Both the position numbers and the translations under genes were made by a program. This document shows, piece by piece, positions 34,921-44,229 of a DNA stretch of 64,000 bases. The DNA is from Carnobacterium_A antarcticum. Its GTDB lineage: Bacteria; Bacillota; Bacilli; Lactobacillales; Carnobacteriaceae. The first letter of the stretch is position 1. Each line of letters begins with the position of its first letter. A model generated the notes under the pieces. That model saw only the letters and a program-made list of their open reading frames with translations. It was not told the origin of the DNA and searched no databases. Where the stretch lies: NCBI RefSeq assembly GCF_042658365.1, contig NZ_JBHSQC010000011.1; one strand, given 5' to 3'.

Positions 34921-36669
34921 ATGTTGAATTTGTTTATCTTAATGCTTGAACGAGTGGGTTTGATCATTCTGGTGGCGTACATTTTAATGAACGTCCAACA
35001 TTTTAAAACGATTTTAACCAAGCGACAATTGTTCTCAACGAAAGTTCAATTGATTATTGTATTCAGTATTTTTGCTATTATTTCGAATTTTACCGGTGTT
35101 GCGATCAGTCGTGATCAAGTTGTGTCAGATCAATTGCTCATTACGCTATCTGCAGATGCATCTTTGGCAAATACGCGTGCTTTGACAATTGGAGTATCTG
35201 GCTTTATCGGAGGGCCGGTCGTTGGACTCAGTGTCGGAGTTATCTCTGGAATCGTTCGTTATTTTCAAGGAGGCGAAGCGGCGTTTATTTATGTGATCTC
35301 ATCCATTTTGATCGGCTTGTTTTCTGGAATTTATGGGGCCAGATCCATGCGCAAAAACAGCTACCCGAAAGTAAAAGAGGGCATGATCGTTGGTGCAGTG
35401 ATGGAAAGCATTCAAATGCTGTGTATCTTGATTTTTGGCGGGCATTTCTTGGCGTCGCTAACATTAGTCGGATTTATTGCCTTTCCGATGATTTTGATCA
35501 ATAGTTTGGGAACCGCTATCTTTTTGTCGATCATTGATTCGACTTTGCGGCATGAAGAACAAACAAAAGCAGTGCAGACTCATGATGTTTTGCAGCTGGC
35601 CAATGAAACACTGCCTTATTTTCGAGCAGGAATGCATGAACGATCGTGTACAGAAGCAGCAAAAATTATCATGCGGTTCATTAAAGTATCTGCTGTCAGC
35701 ATAACCAATCAAGAAAGAATTTTGGCGCATGTCGGTGCAGCCAGCGATCACCATATACCTTCTAATGGAATTTTGACCAATTTATCAAAAGAAGTATTGA
35801 AGAGCGGAAAAATCAAAGAAGCTCATTCGCACGATGAAATCGGCTGCGACTTCCCAGGCTGCCCACTTGAAGCAGCAATCGTTATTCCATTGAGATCGAA
35901 AGGTGCGACGGTCGGCATCTTGAAGATGTATTTTACAGATGCGACGAAATTAACTTTTGTCGAACGCCAATTAGCAGAAGGCTTGGGCAATATCTTCTCC
36001 AGCCAAATTGAATTAGGCGAAATGGAGTTGCAAGGAAAACTATTGCAAGACGCTGAAATCAAGTCCCTGCAAGCTCAAGTGAATCCGCATTTCTTTTTCA
36101 ATGCGATCAATACTGTTTCAGCTTTGATTCGAGTCGATAGTGAAAAAGCCCGCAGTCTATTGATTCAGTTAAGCCACTTTTTTCGGTCTAATTTACAAGG
36201 AGCGAGAACCAACTTGATTCCATTGTCAAAAGAACTAGAGCAAGTAAAAGCTTATTTATCTTTAGAACAAGCCCGATTTCCAGACCGCTATCAGGTAAAC
36301 ATAGAAGTGGAAGACGGGTTGTCAGAAGTTTTAGTGCCGCCTTTTTTGGTTCAAATATTGGTAGAAAATGCGTTTAAACATGCTTTTGGAAGCCGCAAAA
36401 TCGACAACCAAATTTGGGTCGATGTTACTAAGCACGAACAAGGCATACAAGTCAGCGTGAAAGATAATGGATTAGGAATAGAAACTGAACGGTTAATAAA
36501 ACTAGGCAAAGAAGTTGTTTTGTCTGAAAAAGGAACAGGATCAGCGCTTGAAAATTTAAATAAGCGATTGATCAGTTTATTTGGAGAGAGCGGAAAGCTG
36601 CAGTTTGAAACATCAACTCAAGGAACCGCGGTTTCGTGCACTGTACCGTATCGTGAAAGGGAGGAATGA
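34921..36669 (+). CDS. lytS: LytS-type sensor histidine kinase
   Basis: About 582 residues: an N-terminal 5TM-LYT membrane domain (about 1-180; GVAISRDQ, GGPVVGLSVGVISGIVRY), a GAF-like domain (about 215-350), a His kinase core with LQAQVNPHFFFNAINTVSALIR, and an ATPase domain (KDNGLGI). GGAGG is 8 nt before ATG 34921. LytS-type kinases monitor membrane state or pyruvate. The usual partner genes lrgAB are not next to it; a CstA gene lies 8 kb upstream. Confidence 0.9.
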   Translation: MLNLFILMLERVGLIILVAYILMNVQHFKTILTKRQLFSTKVQLIIVFSIFAIISNFTGVAISRDQVVSDQLLITLSADASLANTRALTIGVSGFIGGPVVGLSVGVISGIVRYFQGGEAAFIYVISSILIGLFSGIYGARSMRKNSYPKVKEGMIVGAVMESIQMLCILIFGGHFLASLTLVGFIAFPMILINSLGTAIFLSIIDSTLRHEEQTKAVQTHDVLQLANETLPYFRAGMHERSCTEAAKIIMRFIKVSAVSITNQERILAHVGAASDHHIPSNGILTNLSKEVLKSGKIKEAHSHDEIGCDFPGCPLEAAIVIPLRSKGATVGILKMYFTDATKLTFVERQLAEGLGNIFSSQIELGEMELQGKLLQDAEIKSLQAQVNPHFFFNAINTVSALIRVDSEKARSLLIQLSHFFRSNLQGARTNLIPLSKELEQVKAYLSLEQARFPDRYQVNIEVEDGLSEVLVPPFLVQILVENAFKHAFGSRKIDNQIWVDVTKHEQGIQVSVKDNGLGIETERLIKLGKEVVLSEKGTGSALENLNKRLISLFGESGKLQFETSTQGTAVSCTVPYREREE

Positions 36670-36673
36670 AAAG

Positions 36674-37399
36674 ATGCATACATTGATCGTTGATGATGAG
36701 CCTTTGGCTAGAAATGAATTGAATTACTTATTAGAACAGTGTGAAGAGGTAACTTCGGTAACTGAAGCAGACTCGATCGAAGAAGCGTTAGAACAAATGC
36801 TGAAAAAAACAGTGGATTTGATTTTTCTTGATATTCATTTAACCAATGAGAGCGGGCTAACGCTAGCTGAAAAAATCAAACAAGTGAAAAACCCGCCATT
36901 GATCGTCTTTGCCACAGCCTACGATGACTATGCGATCAAAGCTTTTGAATTGAATGCGAAAGACTATGTGCTAAAGCCTTTCGAACAAAAACGGATTCAG
37001 CAAGCCGTTACCAAAGCTTATAAAACACATCAAAATGAGAAACAACAAGTCCATGAGCTTCCAGAAGAACCACTAAAAGCTATTCCTGTTCAATTAGATG
37101 ACCGGATCTTCTTGGTAAAGATTGAAGAGATAATAGCAGTGGGTGTTGAAAATGGGGAAACAACGATTTATACAAAAAAACGCGAATACCCGATCAATGA
37201 ACCATTAAGTGCGATTGAGAAAAAAATCTGTCATCATGCTTTTTTACGCGTACACCGCTCATATTTAATCAACGTGAATGCAATTGATGAGATCCAACCT
37301 TGGTTTAACCATACCTATCAAGTTACACTGGAAAACCAGTTGAAGATTCCTGTCAGCCGTTCTTATATGAAAGACTTTAGAGAGCAAGTGGGGTTGTGA
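36674..37399 (+). CDS. lytR: LytR-type response regulator (LytTR DNA-binding domain)
   Basis: About 241 residues: receiver domain with VDDEPLAR, phospho-Asp in LIFLDIHL and LKPFEQKR, then a LytTR DNA-binding domain (about 140-240; FLRVHRSYLINVNAI, PVSRSYMKDF). GGGAGGAATG supports ATG 36674, 4 bp after the kinase stop. It is probably phosphorylated by the upstream LytS. Target promoters are not visible in the adjoining region. Confidence 0.92.
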   Translation: MHTLIVDDEPLARNELNYLLEQCEEVTSVTEADSIEEALEQMLKKTVDLIFLDIHLTNESGLTLAEKIKQVKNPPLIVFATAYDDYAIKAFELNAKDYVLKPFEQKRIQQAVTKAYKTHQNEKQQVHELPEEPLKAIPVQLDDRIFLVKIEEIIAVGVENGETTIYTKKREYPINEPLSAIEKKICHHAFLRVHRSYLINVNAIDEIQPWFNHTYQVTLENQLKIPVSRSYMKDFREQVGL

Positions 37400-37466
37400 G
37401 AAGAGCAAACATGTTTGTCCAATTCTATTTTTGAACACGTTCAAAAACAATCCTTTCAGATATAGC

Positions 37467-37503
37467 AAAGGGGGAGGAGAAACTTGTCTCACTCCCTTTT
37501 TTT
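37467..37503 (+). terminator. Terminator after lytSR
   Basis: AAAGGGGGAGGAGA pairs with TCTCACTCCCTTT with small irregularities, followed by T7. Confidence 0.85.
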
Positions 37504-37570
37504 GCAATTTTAAACTCAGGCATTTTCGAGAACTAATGATTAACCTGAAAAGTCATCCTAAAGGGTTATT

Positions 37571-37657
37571 TAATCTATTTTTTGATACAACAGTTTCGTT
37601 ACCGCAATGACGATAAAGCACAACATACCAAAGAAATGAAGCAGGGAAATACATTTC
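37571..37657 (-). pseudogene. Possible C-terminal fragment of a membrane protein
   Basis: On the minus strand about 28 codons read SLLHFFGMLCFIVIAVTKLL followed by YQKID and a stop. It looks like the last helix of a membrane protein but has no start, and a stop lies just upstream in frame. It could be chance. Nothing else was seen in 37504-37690. Confidence 0.2.
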
Positions 37658-37696
37658 TAATGCTTAATAAAAAAAGATATTTTTTTCACAATACTC

Positions 37697-37725
37697 TTGA
37701 CAATTTATTGTTATAGGTTTATATT
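37697..37725 (+). promoter_or_regulatory. Sigma-A promoter for the TrmB-TauE-OCD operon
   Basis: TTGACA (37697-37702) and TATATT (37720-37725) with a 17-bp spacer, 57 bp before the ATG at 37782. Confidence 0.65.
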
Positions 37726-37781
37726 AGTCACTGAAGGTAGCTACTACGACATGTGATTAAATTCACTTGAAGGAGGATGAA

Positions 37782-38582
37782 ATGGAACATATAATAACCA
37801 TTATGAAAGATTACCAATTTTCGGAATATGAAACACTTGTGTATATGGCGTTGTTAAAAAAAAGCAACCAAACTGGTTACGAAACTAGTAAAAATTCAAG
37901 TGTTCCTCGTTCAAAAGTGTATAATATTTTAGAAATTTTATTAAAAAAAGGTGTTATTATTTGCAGTAATACAGATCCTGTTCGCTACAAAGCAAAATCG
38001 GTTGAAGAATTAATCGATCGGTTAAATAAAAAAGTACAATCTGATTTTAATGAAATTAAAAAGAGTTTGGGCAGTATAGAAAAAGAAGAAGAAACAGACA
38101 TTTTATGGAGCTTGTCAGAATACAATCAAGTGATTGAAAAATCTATTCAATTGATAAGACATTCTCAAAAAGACCTTTATCTGCAAATTTGGGAAGAAGA
38201 TTTAACCGAAATGATGGTTACCTTATTAACAGAGGCGGAAAAGCGGCTTGATAAATTTATTGTTATATTATTTAGCAAGAAACGTCATTATGAATTACCT
38301 TTTAATCGATTTTACAAACATGGTTTTGAAGAAGATAAATTAAAGGATTATGGAAGCCGGTGGATTACTGTTGTGGCAGATTCAAAGGAAGTTGTTTATG
38401 GGACCTTTCCAAAAGGACAACCAGATGTCATTTGGACACGGAACCATTCCATGGTCAAGCTGTCGAAAGAATATGTTATCCATGATGCTTATAATTTAAG
38501 GATGATTAATCAGCTGGAAGATCCTGCTAAACAAGTATTTGGAAAAGATTTAATGGATGTCAGAAATATTTATGGGAAATAA
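37782..38582 (+). CDS. TrmB-family transcriptional regulator
   Basis: About 266 residues. The N-terminal winged helix (about 1-75; FSEYETLVYMALLK, SSVPRSKVYNILEILLKKGVI) is typical of TrmB; the C-terminal part (about 100-260) is the PLD-like ligand-binding region. AGGAGG at 37771-37776 supports ATG 37782. It begins an operon with a TauE/SafE transporter and an ornithine cyclodeaminase homologue, so it probably senses their substrate. Confidence 0.82.
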   Translation: MEHIITIMKDYQFSEYETLVYMALLKKSNQTGYETSKNSSVPRSKVYNILEILLKKGVIICSNTDPVRYKAKSVEELIDRLNKKVQSDFNEIKKSLGSIEKEEETDILWSLSEYNQVIEKSIQLIRHSQKDLYLQIWEEDLTEMMVTLLTEAEKRLDKFIVILFSKKRHYELPFNRFYKHGFEEDKLKDYGSRWITVVADSKEVVYGTFPKGQPDVIWTRNHSMVKLSKEYVIHDAYNLRMINQLEDPAKQVFGKDLMDVRNIYGK

Positions 38583-38602
38583 AAAATTTGGAGGAAACTA
38601 AA

Positions 38603-39490
38603 ATGACTACAGTGTTATTATCTTTAATCGTGATCGTCAACTTGTTTTTTGTAATTTCTTTTGTGAAAGATATAACAAAGCATAAAAATGAAATTAAAAA
38701 GGAACCAGCCAATACTATTGCGTTGCCTTTTGTCGCATTTTTCACCTTTTTGCTTTCCACTTTTGGTATTTCAGATTTTGCTATTGGAACAGTATTGTAC
38801 CAAAAGTTAAAATGGGTACCGCTAAAAAAATTGCCAGGTACACTAAACGCCCAATGTGTGATTCCGGTTGCTGCTATGGCTCTTTCGTATATTACTTCTA
38901 TTGATGTAGGAATCAAGACACTAGCTGTTTGTATCATCAGTCAAGTAATCGGTGCATATGTGGGCCCACGTTTTGTTGTGAAGTTACCCGAAAAAACGAT
39001 TAAAAAATTTGTGTCGATTGGTTTGACAATAGCTGCTCTTTTGATACTGGCTGGAAAATTCAATTTGATTCCTTCTAATGGAACAGCGACTGAATTGTAT
39101 GGTATAAAATTAGTAACAGCTGGAATTTTATTATTTGCATACGGGGCATTAAATAATATTGGAATAGGCTCGTATGCTTTAACTATGGCGACTGTTTATG
39201 CTTTAGGAATGAATCCTGCAGCTGCATTCCCAATAATGATGGGAGCTTGTACTTTCTCAGTTCCGATCGGAAGTATGCAATTTGTGAAATTTGGAGAGTA
39301 CAGCCGTAAAATAACTTTATTCGCTTCTACATTCGGAGTACTTGGAGTATTGACAGCAGTTTACTTCGTAAAATCATTAAATACGGGTATGCTACAATGG
39401 TTAGTCATTGTTGTTTTACTATATACAGCAGTCAGCATGGTATTAGAATTAATTAAATCAAAACAAAATATTGCAAATGAAGCAATCTAA
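38603..39490 (+). CDS. TauE/SafE family anion transporter
   Basis: About 295 residues with eight or so helices and family-type glycine/proline-rich repeats (FGISDFAIGTVLYQKLK, YGALNNIGIGSYALTMATVY). The family exports or imports sulfite, sulfonates and other organic anions. GGAGG supports ATG 38603. It lies between a TrmB regulator and an OCD enzyme, an arrangement that hints at an amino-acid-like or keto-acid substrate. Confidence 0.8.
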   Translation: MTTVLLSLIVIVNLFFVISFVKDITKHKNEIKKEPANTIALPFVAFFTFLLSTFGISDFAIGTVLYQKLKWVPLKKLPGTLNAQCVIPVAAMALSYITSIDVGIKTLAVCIISQVIGAYVGPRFVVKLPEKTIKKFVSIGLTIAALLILAGKFNLIPSNGTATELYGIKLVTAGILLFAYGALNNIGIGSYALTMATVYALGMNPAAAFPIMMGACTFSVPIGSMQFVKFGEYSRKITLFASTFGVLGVLTAVYFVKSLNTGMLQWLVIVVLLYTAVSMVLELIKSKQNIANEAI

Positions 39491-39506
39491 AAAGGAGAGC
39501 GAAAGA

Positions 39507-40499
39507 ATGATTATTTTAACTAAGGAAGATATGCAAAAGGTATTTTCGATGGAAGAAGCGATTGAAGCAGACAAAGAAGCACTGCGTCTCTTTTCTGAAG
39601 GAAAAAGCACAGTTCCGCTGCGAACAAATATCGATGTACCGGAATATGAAGGACAAAGTCTTTACATGCCGGCTTATGTTTCAGGAAGTCAGTCAGCGTT
39701 AGGAGTAAAAATTGTCTCAGTTTACCCCAATAATATCGACAAAAATCTACCTAGTGTACCGGCAACTATGGTAGTTCTTAATTCAAAAACCGGCATTGTG
39801 GAGGCCGTAATGGATGGGACCTATTTAACACAACTTCGCACAGGAGCTGTACAAGGAGCGGCTACAGATGTTTTAGCTAGAAAAGATGCCAAGGTTGCTG
39901 CTTTATTTGGAACCGGAGGCCAAGCTATTACGCAGTTGGAAGCGATGTTGACAGTTCGTCAGTTAGAAGAGGTCCGAATCTTCGATATAGACAAAGGACG
40001 CTGTCAAAAATTTGTTGAGGAAATGTCAGAAGAATTCGCAGCTTTCGGTACGAAGATGATAGCTGCAACATCTGCTGAAGAGGCTGTTGCAGGAGCGGAT
40101 ATTATTACTTCTGCGACTACTTCTAAACGTGCAACGTTTGATGGGAAATTTGTTGAAGAGGGAACTCATATTAACGGAGTTGGAGCTTATACTCCTGAAA
40201 TGCATGAAATACCTGCTGATATTATCGTAAAAGCAGATAAGGTCATTTTTGATACAACTGAAGGCGTGTTAGCAGAAGCAGGAGATATCATAACGCCATT
40301 AGAAGAAGGTCTGGTTGAAAGAAGTCATTACCAAGGAGATTTAGGAGAAGTGATGCTGGGTAAAATAGCGGGAAGAGCAACAGATGCTGAAATCACAGTT
40401 TTTAAAACGGTTGGAACAGCGGTGTTGGATGTTGTTACAGCTGAAAAAATACTTCAAAAAGCTAAAAAGTTTGGTGTTGGAACAACAATCAATATGTAA
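39507..40499 (+). CDS. Ornithine cyclodeaminase/mu-crystallin family protein
   Basis: 330 residues with NAD(P)-binding Rossmann core GTGGQAITQLEAM and the family words SLYMPAYV, GVKIVSVYPNN, GTYLTQLRTGAVQGAATDVL and GAYTPEMHEI. Members include ornithine cyclodeaminase, alanine dehydrogenase and pyrroline-2-carboxylate or ketimine reductases; the exact reaction cannot be told. AAAGGAGAG before ATG 39507; 16 bp after the transporter gene. Ends at a strong terminator. Confidence 0.85.
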   Translation: MIILTKEDMQKVFSMEEAIEADKEALRLFSEGKSTVPLRTNIDVPEYEGQSLYMPAYVSGSQSALGVKIVSVYPNNIDKNLPSVPATMVVLNSKTGIVEAVMDGTYLTQLRTGAVQGAATDVLARKDAKVAALFGTGGQAITQLEAMLTVRQLEEVRIFDIDKGRCQKFVEEMSEEFAAFGTKMIAATSAEEAVAGADIITSATTSKRATFDGKFVEEGTHINGVGAYTPEMHEIPADIIVKADKVIFDTTEGVLAEAGDIITPLEEGLVERSHYQGDLGEVMLGKIAGRATDAEITVFKTVGTAVLDVVTAEKILQKAKKFGVGTTINM

Positions 40500-40530
40500 A
40501 AACAGCTAAAAACTTAATAAGAGAGAATAT

Positions 40531-40564
40531 AAAAAAGTGCATTCACTCAAGAATGCACTTTTTT
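40531..40564 (+). terminator. Terminator after the OCD gene
   Basis: AAAAAGTGCATTC pairs perfectly with GAATGCACTTTTT; T6 follows. Confidence 0.92.
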
Positions 40565-40691
40565 GTCCTGTTTAACGTTTGAAAAGACCGTTTAATTTAT
40601 CAAATAGTTTGCTGCTTGCTTTTAAATGGAGTTTGTAACTCTTTTGAAAAAGGAGTACCATAGTAAGTATCATTTTCTAGGAGGGATTTAT

Positions 40692-42029
40692 ATGACGATC
40701 AATAATGAATTATTAGCTAATTTTAAAAACCGCTTTGAAGGCAATCAAGAAAATCAGGCTATCAAAGGGGCAATTGCCAAAGTCGGTATCAATGACGCAT
40801 CTTTGGATAATAATGTCTTGCGCAGGCATTCGTTTGTCTTTTCAGACGAAACCAAACGCGGTAAAATCACTAACCAAGAAGCCAGTGGTCGATGCTGGAT
40901 GTTTGCGGCCTTAAATACGGCACGCGTGGGCACAATGGAGAAATTAAATGTCGAAAGTTTTGAGTTTTCACAAAACTATACATTATTTTGGGATAAATTA
41001 GAAAAAGCTAATTATTTCTTAGACAGCATTTTAGACACCGTCAATGAAGCTCAAGATTCTAGATTGATTGCTCATTTGTTGACCGATCCGGTTCAAGACG
41101 GCGGACAATGGGATATGTTTTCCGGCATCTTAGAAAAATACGGAGCTGTACCGAAAGCAGTGATGCCAGAAACATTTCATTCTGCTCATACATCAGTATT
41201 AAACACTATTTTGACTTCTAAGTTGCGTGAATTTGCTAGTGTCTTACGTGAAGGCCATCAAGCGGGGCAAACGACTGAGGAATTGGCAGCAAAAAAAGAA
41301 GACATGCTGTATTTTGTTTACAATGTTTTGGTAAAAGCTTTAGGAGAGGTGCCTGAGACCTTTACGTATGATTACCGCGACAAGGATGATCAGTACCACA
41401 GAATTTCAGATGTTACACCTCAAGAGTTTTTCTCATCTTATGTAGGCTGGGACTTGCCTAATCTTGTTAGCTTATTGAATGCACCAACGGCTGACAAACC
41501 TTATGGCAGAGCTTATACGGTGAAGTACTTAGGCACGGTTAAAGAAGCGCAACCGGTTCGCTACATTAATGTACCAATCGATGTTTTGAAAGAAGCAGCC
41601 GTTGCTTCCATTAAAAATGGCGAACCTGTTTGGTTTGGCTGTGATGTAGGCAAGTTGTTGGTTAAAGATGCGGGCATCATGGACGACAAAAGTTACGACT
41701 ATGATCTGACCTTAGGAGAAGGGCTAAATCTGTCGAAAGCCCAACGATTAGATTATGGCGATAGTCTGCTGACTCATGCGATGGTATTTGTCGGAGTGAA
41801 TTTGGATGACGAAGGTAAGCCGTTGACTTGGAAAGTGGAAAACAGCTGGGGTGAGAAAGCCGGTAAAAAAGGCATTTACTCGATGAGTGATCAATGGTTT
41901 GAGGAATACACTTACCAAATCGCTGTTGATAAAAAATACATTCCTGAAAAATGGCTGAAGGCTTTAGACGAGCCGCTGATTGAATTAGAACCATGGGATC
42001 CAATGGGCGCTTTGGCTATGGTGAAATAA
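40692..42029 (+). CDS. pepC: Aminopeptidase C (bleomycin hydrolase family, C1B)
   Basis: 445 residues. The catalytic Cys is in NQEASGRCWMFAALN near residue 70, the His in LTHAMVFVGVN near 363 and the Asn in WKVENSWG near 385. A cytoplasmic cysteine aminopeptidase common in lactic acid bacteria, where it finishes peptide breakdown. GGAGGG supports ATG 40692; a longer frame from 40626 has no RBS. Confidence 0.95.
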   Translation: MTINNELLANFKNRFEGNQENQAIKGAIAKVGINDASLDNNVLRRHSFVFSDETKRGKITNQEASGRCWMFAALNTARVGTMEKLNVESFEFSQNYTLFWDKLEKANYFLDSILDTVNEAQDSRLIAHLLTDPVQDGGQWDMFSGILEKYGAVPKAVMPETFHSAHTSVLNTILTSKLREFASVLREGHQAGQTTEELAAKKEDMLYFVYNVLVKALGEVPETFTYDYRDKDDQYHRISDVTPQEFFSSYVGWDLPNLVSLLNAPTADKPYGRAYTVKYLGTVKEAQPVRYINVPIDVLKEAAVASIKNGEPVWFGCDVGKLLVKDAGIMDDKSYDYDLTLGEGLNLSKAQRLDYGDSLLTHAMVFVGVNLDDEGKPLTWKVENSWGEKAGKKGIYSMSDQWFEEYTYQIAVDKKYIPEKWLKALDEPLIELEPWDPMGALAMVK

Positions 42030-42051
42030 AGCATTTGTATATCAACGTTTT

Positions 42052-42085
42052 AAAGAGAGAGGATTACATATTCTCTCTCTTTTTG
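42052..42085 (+). terminator. Terminator after pepC
   Basis: AAAGAGAGAG pairs with CTCTCTCTTT around a short loop, followed by T-run. Confidence 0.85.
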
Positions 42086-42188
42086 TTCAAAAGGGGCACA
42101 AAAGGGACAGTTGGAATTCAAATAAATTTTAGTGTTTCAGACAAAACGACATTTGGTTTACGGGTTACGTAAGTATTTATCTTTTTTT

Positions 42189-42280
42189 AAAATTGCTCTG
42201 TCCTTGACTGACAGAATCCATAATAACTCTAAAGGGAACACACCATTTCGGAAATGATCAGAAGTTAGAGCAATGATTTT
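42189..42280. repeat. 92-bp structured element with terminal inverted repeats
   Basis: Ends AAAATTGCTCT and AGAGCAATGATTTT are inverted repeats. Inside are two hairpins, CTGTC/GACAG (42197-42213 area) and ATTTC/GAAAT (42245-42256 area), and an alternative pairing CTCTAA with TTAGAG that competes with the ends. The minus strand also has a 40-codon open stretch across it without a start. It may be a miniature mobile element or a structured RNA; no target duplication was identified. Confidence 0.5.
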
Positions 42281-42349
42281 CTCTTTGTTTTATTGGTATA
42301 AGAAACTGTATACCATTCGATGTATTTAAATTTTATGCTATAATACTTC

Positions 42350-42452
42350 CTTTCAAATAGATAAAAACTCTTTTTTTTATAGTATAAAGTCCTATAAAAA
42401 AATAGTTTTTTTATCGCACTCAAACTTTGGTCGAGGAGAGTGCATTTTTTTT
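42350..42452 (+). ncRNA. Candidate small RNA between pepC and a minus-strand gene
   Basis: An extended -10 (TGCTATAAT, 42336-42344; weak -35) lies about 105 bp before a terminator: GCACTC, a 16-nt loop, GAGTGC, A, then T8 (42416-42452). No open frame with an RBS lies between them. The transcript would end exactly at the stop codon of the convergent gene. Prediction only. Confidence 0.4.
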
Positions 42453-43044
42453 ATTGTGCAGAATTCATGTATGCATCTGTTATTTGTCCAGATTCTTCCA
42501 TATAGATATCCATCAATTTACTTGCCCATTCTTCATAATCTTCGTATTTCCCTGAACCTTTAGTAAAGTGAACTTCCGCCATCGCGCTGATGCCATCGTT
42601 TGAAATTTCAGCTAAATCTGAAATCTTATCATTAGATAATTCTGCTAAACCTTCTAATCCACCTTGATTGTTTGGATATTCCGCGTTGTATTCTTCAACT
42701 AATTTCGGAGCAGCTTCTTTTATTTTTTGAGTATATTCATCTAAAATAGCTTGATATTGTTCTTCTGCACTTGTTTCAATCGGTTCTTCTTTCACTACTG
42801 GTTCTGCCTTTATTTCCTCTGTAGGTTCTGAATCTGAAGTCACTACTGGTTCAGCTGATTCTTCACTTTTTGATGGCTCCACGGCAATGCTATCAGTTGG
42901 TTCTGCAGTTTCTTCTTCACTATTCAATGAGTAACCTACAACAACTATTACTAACAACCAAAACCAAATCTTCTTATAGAAAGGCTTTTTCAATCTACCT
43001 TTAACCACATTACCATTTTCATCGTACAACTTTTTCTTTGCCAT
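42451..43044 (-). CDS. Membrane-anchored acidic protein, unknown function
   Basis: About 197 residues: a basic N-terminus (KKKLYDENGNVVKGRLKKP), one helix (about 22-40; IWFWLLVIVVVGYSL), an acidic, low-complexity linker (Glu, Pro, Ser, Val; about 45-95), and a helical extracellular domain with the repeated words LAELSNDKISDLAEISNDGISA. GGAGG supports ATG 43044. No family recognised; the layout suggests a surface-exposed helical domain on a flexible stalk. Confidence 0.7.
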   Translation of the reverse strand: MAKKKLYDENGNVVKGRLKKPFYKKIWFWLLVIVVVGYSLNSEEETAEPTDSIAVEPSKSEESAEPVVTSDSEPTEEIKAEPVVKEEPIETSAEEQYQAILDEYTQKIKEAAPKLVEEYNAEYPNNQGGLEGLAELSNDKISDLAEISNDGISAMAEVHFTKGSGKYEDYEEWASKLMDIYMEESGQITDAYMNSAQ

Positions 43045-43308
43045 TTTCCATTCCTCCAATTACCTTTTTCACATTAAATTCGATGCGTGATTTAATTATA
43101 CCTCGCTATTTGTAATTAGATAGAATTATTTCAAAAGAATAGAACCTTAAACCCAAAGAGTGTCAAAAATATGACGAATAAAGAAATTGAAACAGAAAAC
43201 TTTCATCGTTCTCTTTTGTATGTACTTTGTGCAAGGCAACGGTGGAAGTTTTTTTATCTTGAATGTGGTACATTAAAAGAAAGCTGAAGAATAAAGGAGT
43301 AGACATTA

Positions 43309-44127
43309 TTGATTAAATTGATTGCTATTGATATGGATGGAACATTGCTAAATGAATCTCATCTGATAACCAATAAAGTGAAAAAAGCCTTACATGAGGC
43401 TATTGAAGCTGGAATAAAGATTGTTTTGTGTACCGGACGGCCATTGAAAGCTATTTATCCTTATCTTGAAGAATTGGAGATGGCTCAAGAAGAAGATTAC
43501 GTCATTTCATTAAATGGGGCATTGATCCAAAAGACGAATACACAAGAAATCGTGTACAAACAAACGTTATCCCACGAAGATTTAGTGAAAATAGAAAAAT
43601 TGCGGAAGGACGTTGCTGAAATAAATTTTTCTTTTTTTGATGAGACGCATTACTTTTATACTGGAGAACCAACCGAAGTATTGAAATATGATGCTCATTT
43701 GCTGGGAATGGAGTTGAACTCTATGCCCGTTCAAGAACTTCCAGAAGATCGGACCATTTATAAGTCAATGTTCGTTGGGGAAGAAGCTGTGTTGGATCAT
43801 TTTGTGGAACATATTCCAGACTTTATTTCTGAAGAGTATTATCCGATCAGAAGCCTTTCCTATGTCTTTGAAGTTTTGCCTAAACACGCTAACAAAGGAA
43901 CGGCTTTGCTTGGATTAGCTGAAAAGCTGGGTTTTGACCACGAAGAAATCATGGCTATTGGAGATGGAGAAAACGATATCGACATGATCGAAGCTGCAGG
44001 CCACAGTGTCGCGATGGGAAATGCTACAGCAACCATCAAAAAAGCGGCTAAGTACGAAACAAAGTCAAATGAAGAAGATGGAGTTGCCCATGCTATTTAC
44101 AAATGGGCATTAAACCAAAACGCATAA
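43309..44127 (+). CDS. HAD-superfamily phosphatase, Cof type
   Basis: 272 residues with HAD motif I IDMDGTLL, motif II LCTGRP and motif IV GDGENDIDMIEAAG, plus a type IIB cap domain. Such enzymes dephosphorylate sugar phosphates and cofactors in the cytoplasm. Start: TTG 43309 behind AAAGGAG (9-nt spacer) gives MIKLIAIDMDG; there is no suitable ATG. Confidence 0.9.
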   Translation: MIKLIAIDMDGTLLNESHLITNKVKKALHEAIEAGIKIVLCTGRPLKAIYPYLEELEMAQEEDYVISLNGALIQKTNTQEIVYKQTLSHEDLVKIEKLRKDVAEINFSFFDETHYFYTGEPTEVLKYDAHLLGMELNSMPVQELPEDRTIYKSMFVGEEAVLDHFVEHIPDFISEEYYPIRSLSYVFEVLPKHANKGTALLGLAEKLGFDHEEIMAIGDGENDIDMIEAAGHSVAMGNATATIKKAAKYETKSNEEDGVAHAIYKWALNQNA

Positions 44128-44229
44128 AGTCGAATAAACTTGAAGGAACCTCCTCTTATCGGTATAATAAGCAAACTAAATGAACGCTTTGTTCAAAAAA
44201 CGTTAGCGAACAAAAAGGTTGTGAAAAAA

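Noticed and set aside
40573..40640. Minus-strand stretch ending in SSKLFDKLNGLFKR before pepC
   Set aside because: Short, no start or RBS; may be chance.
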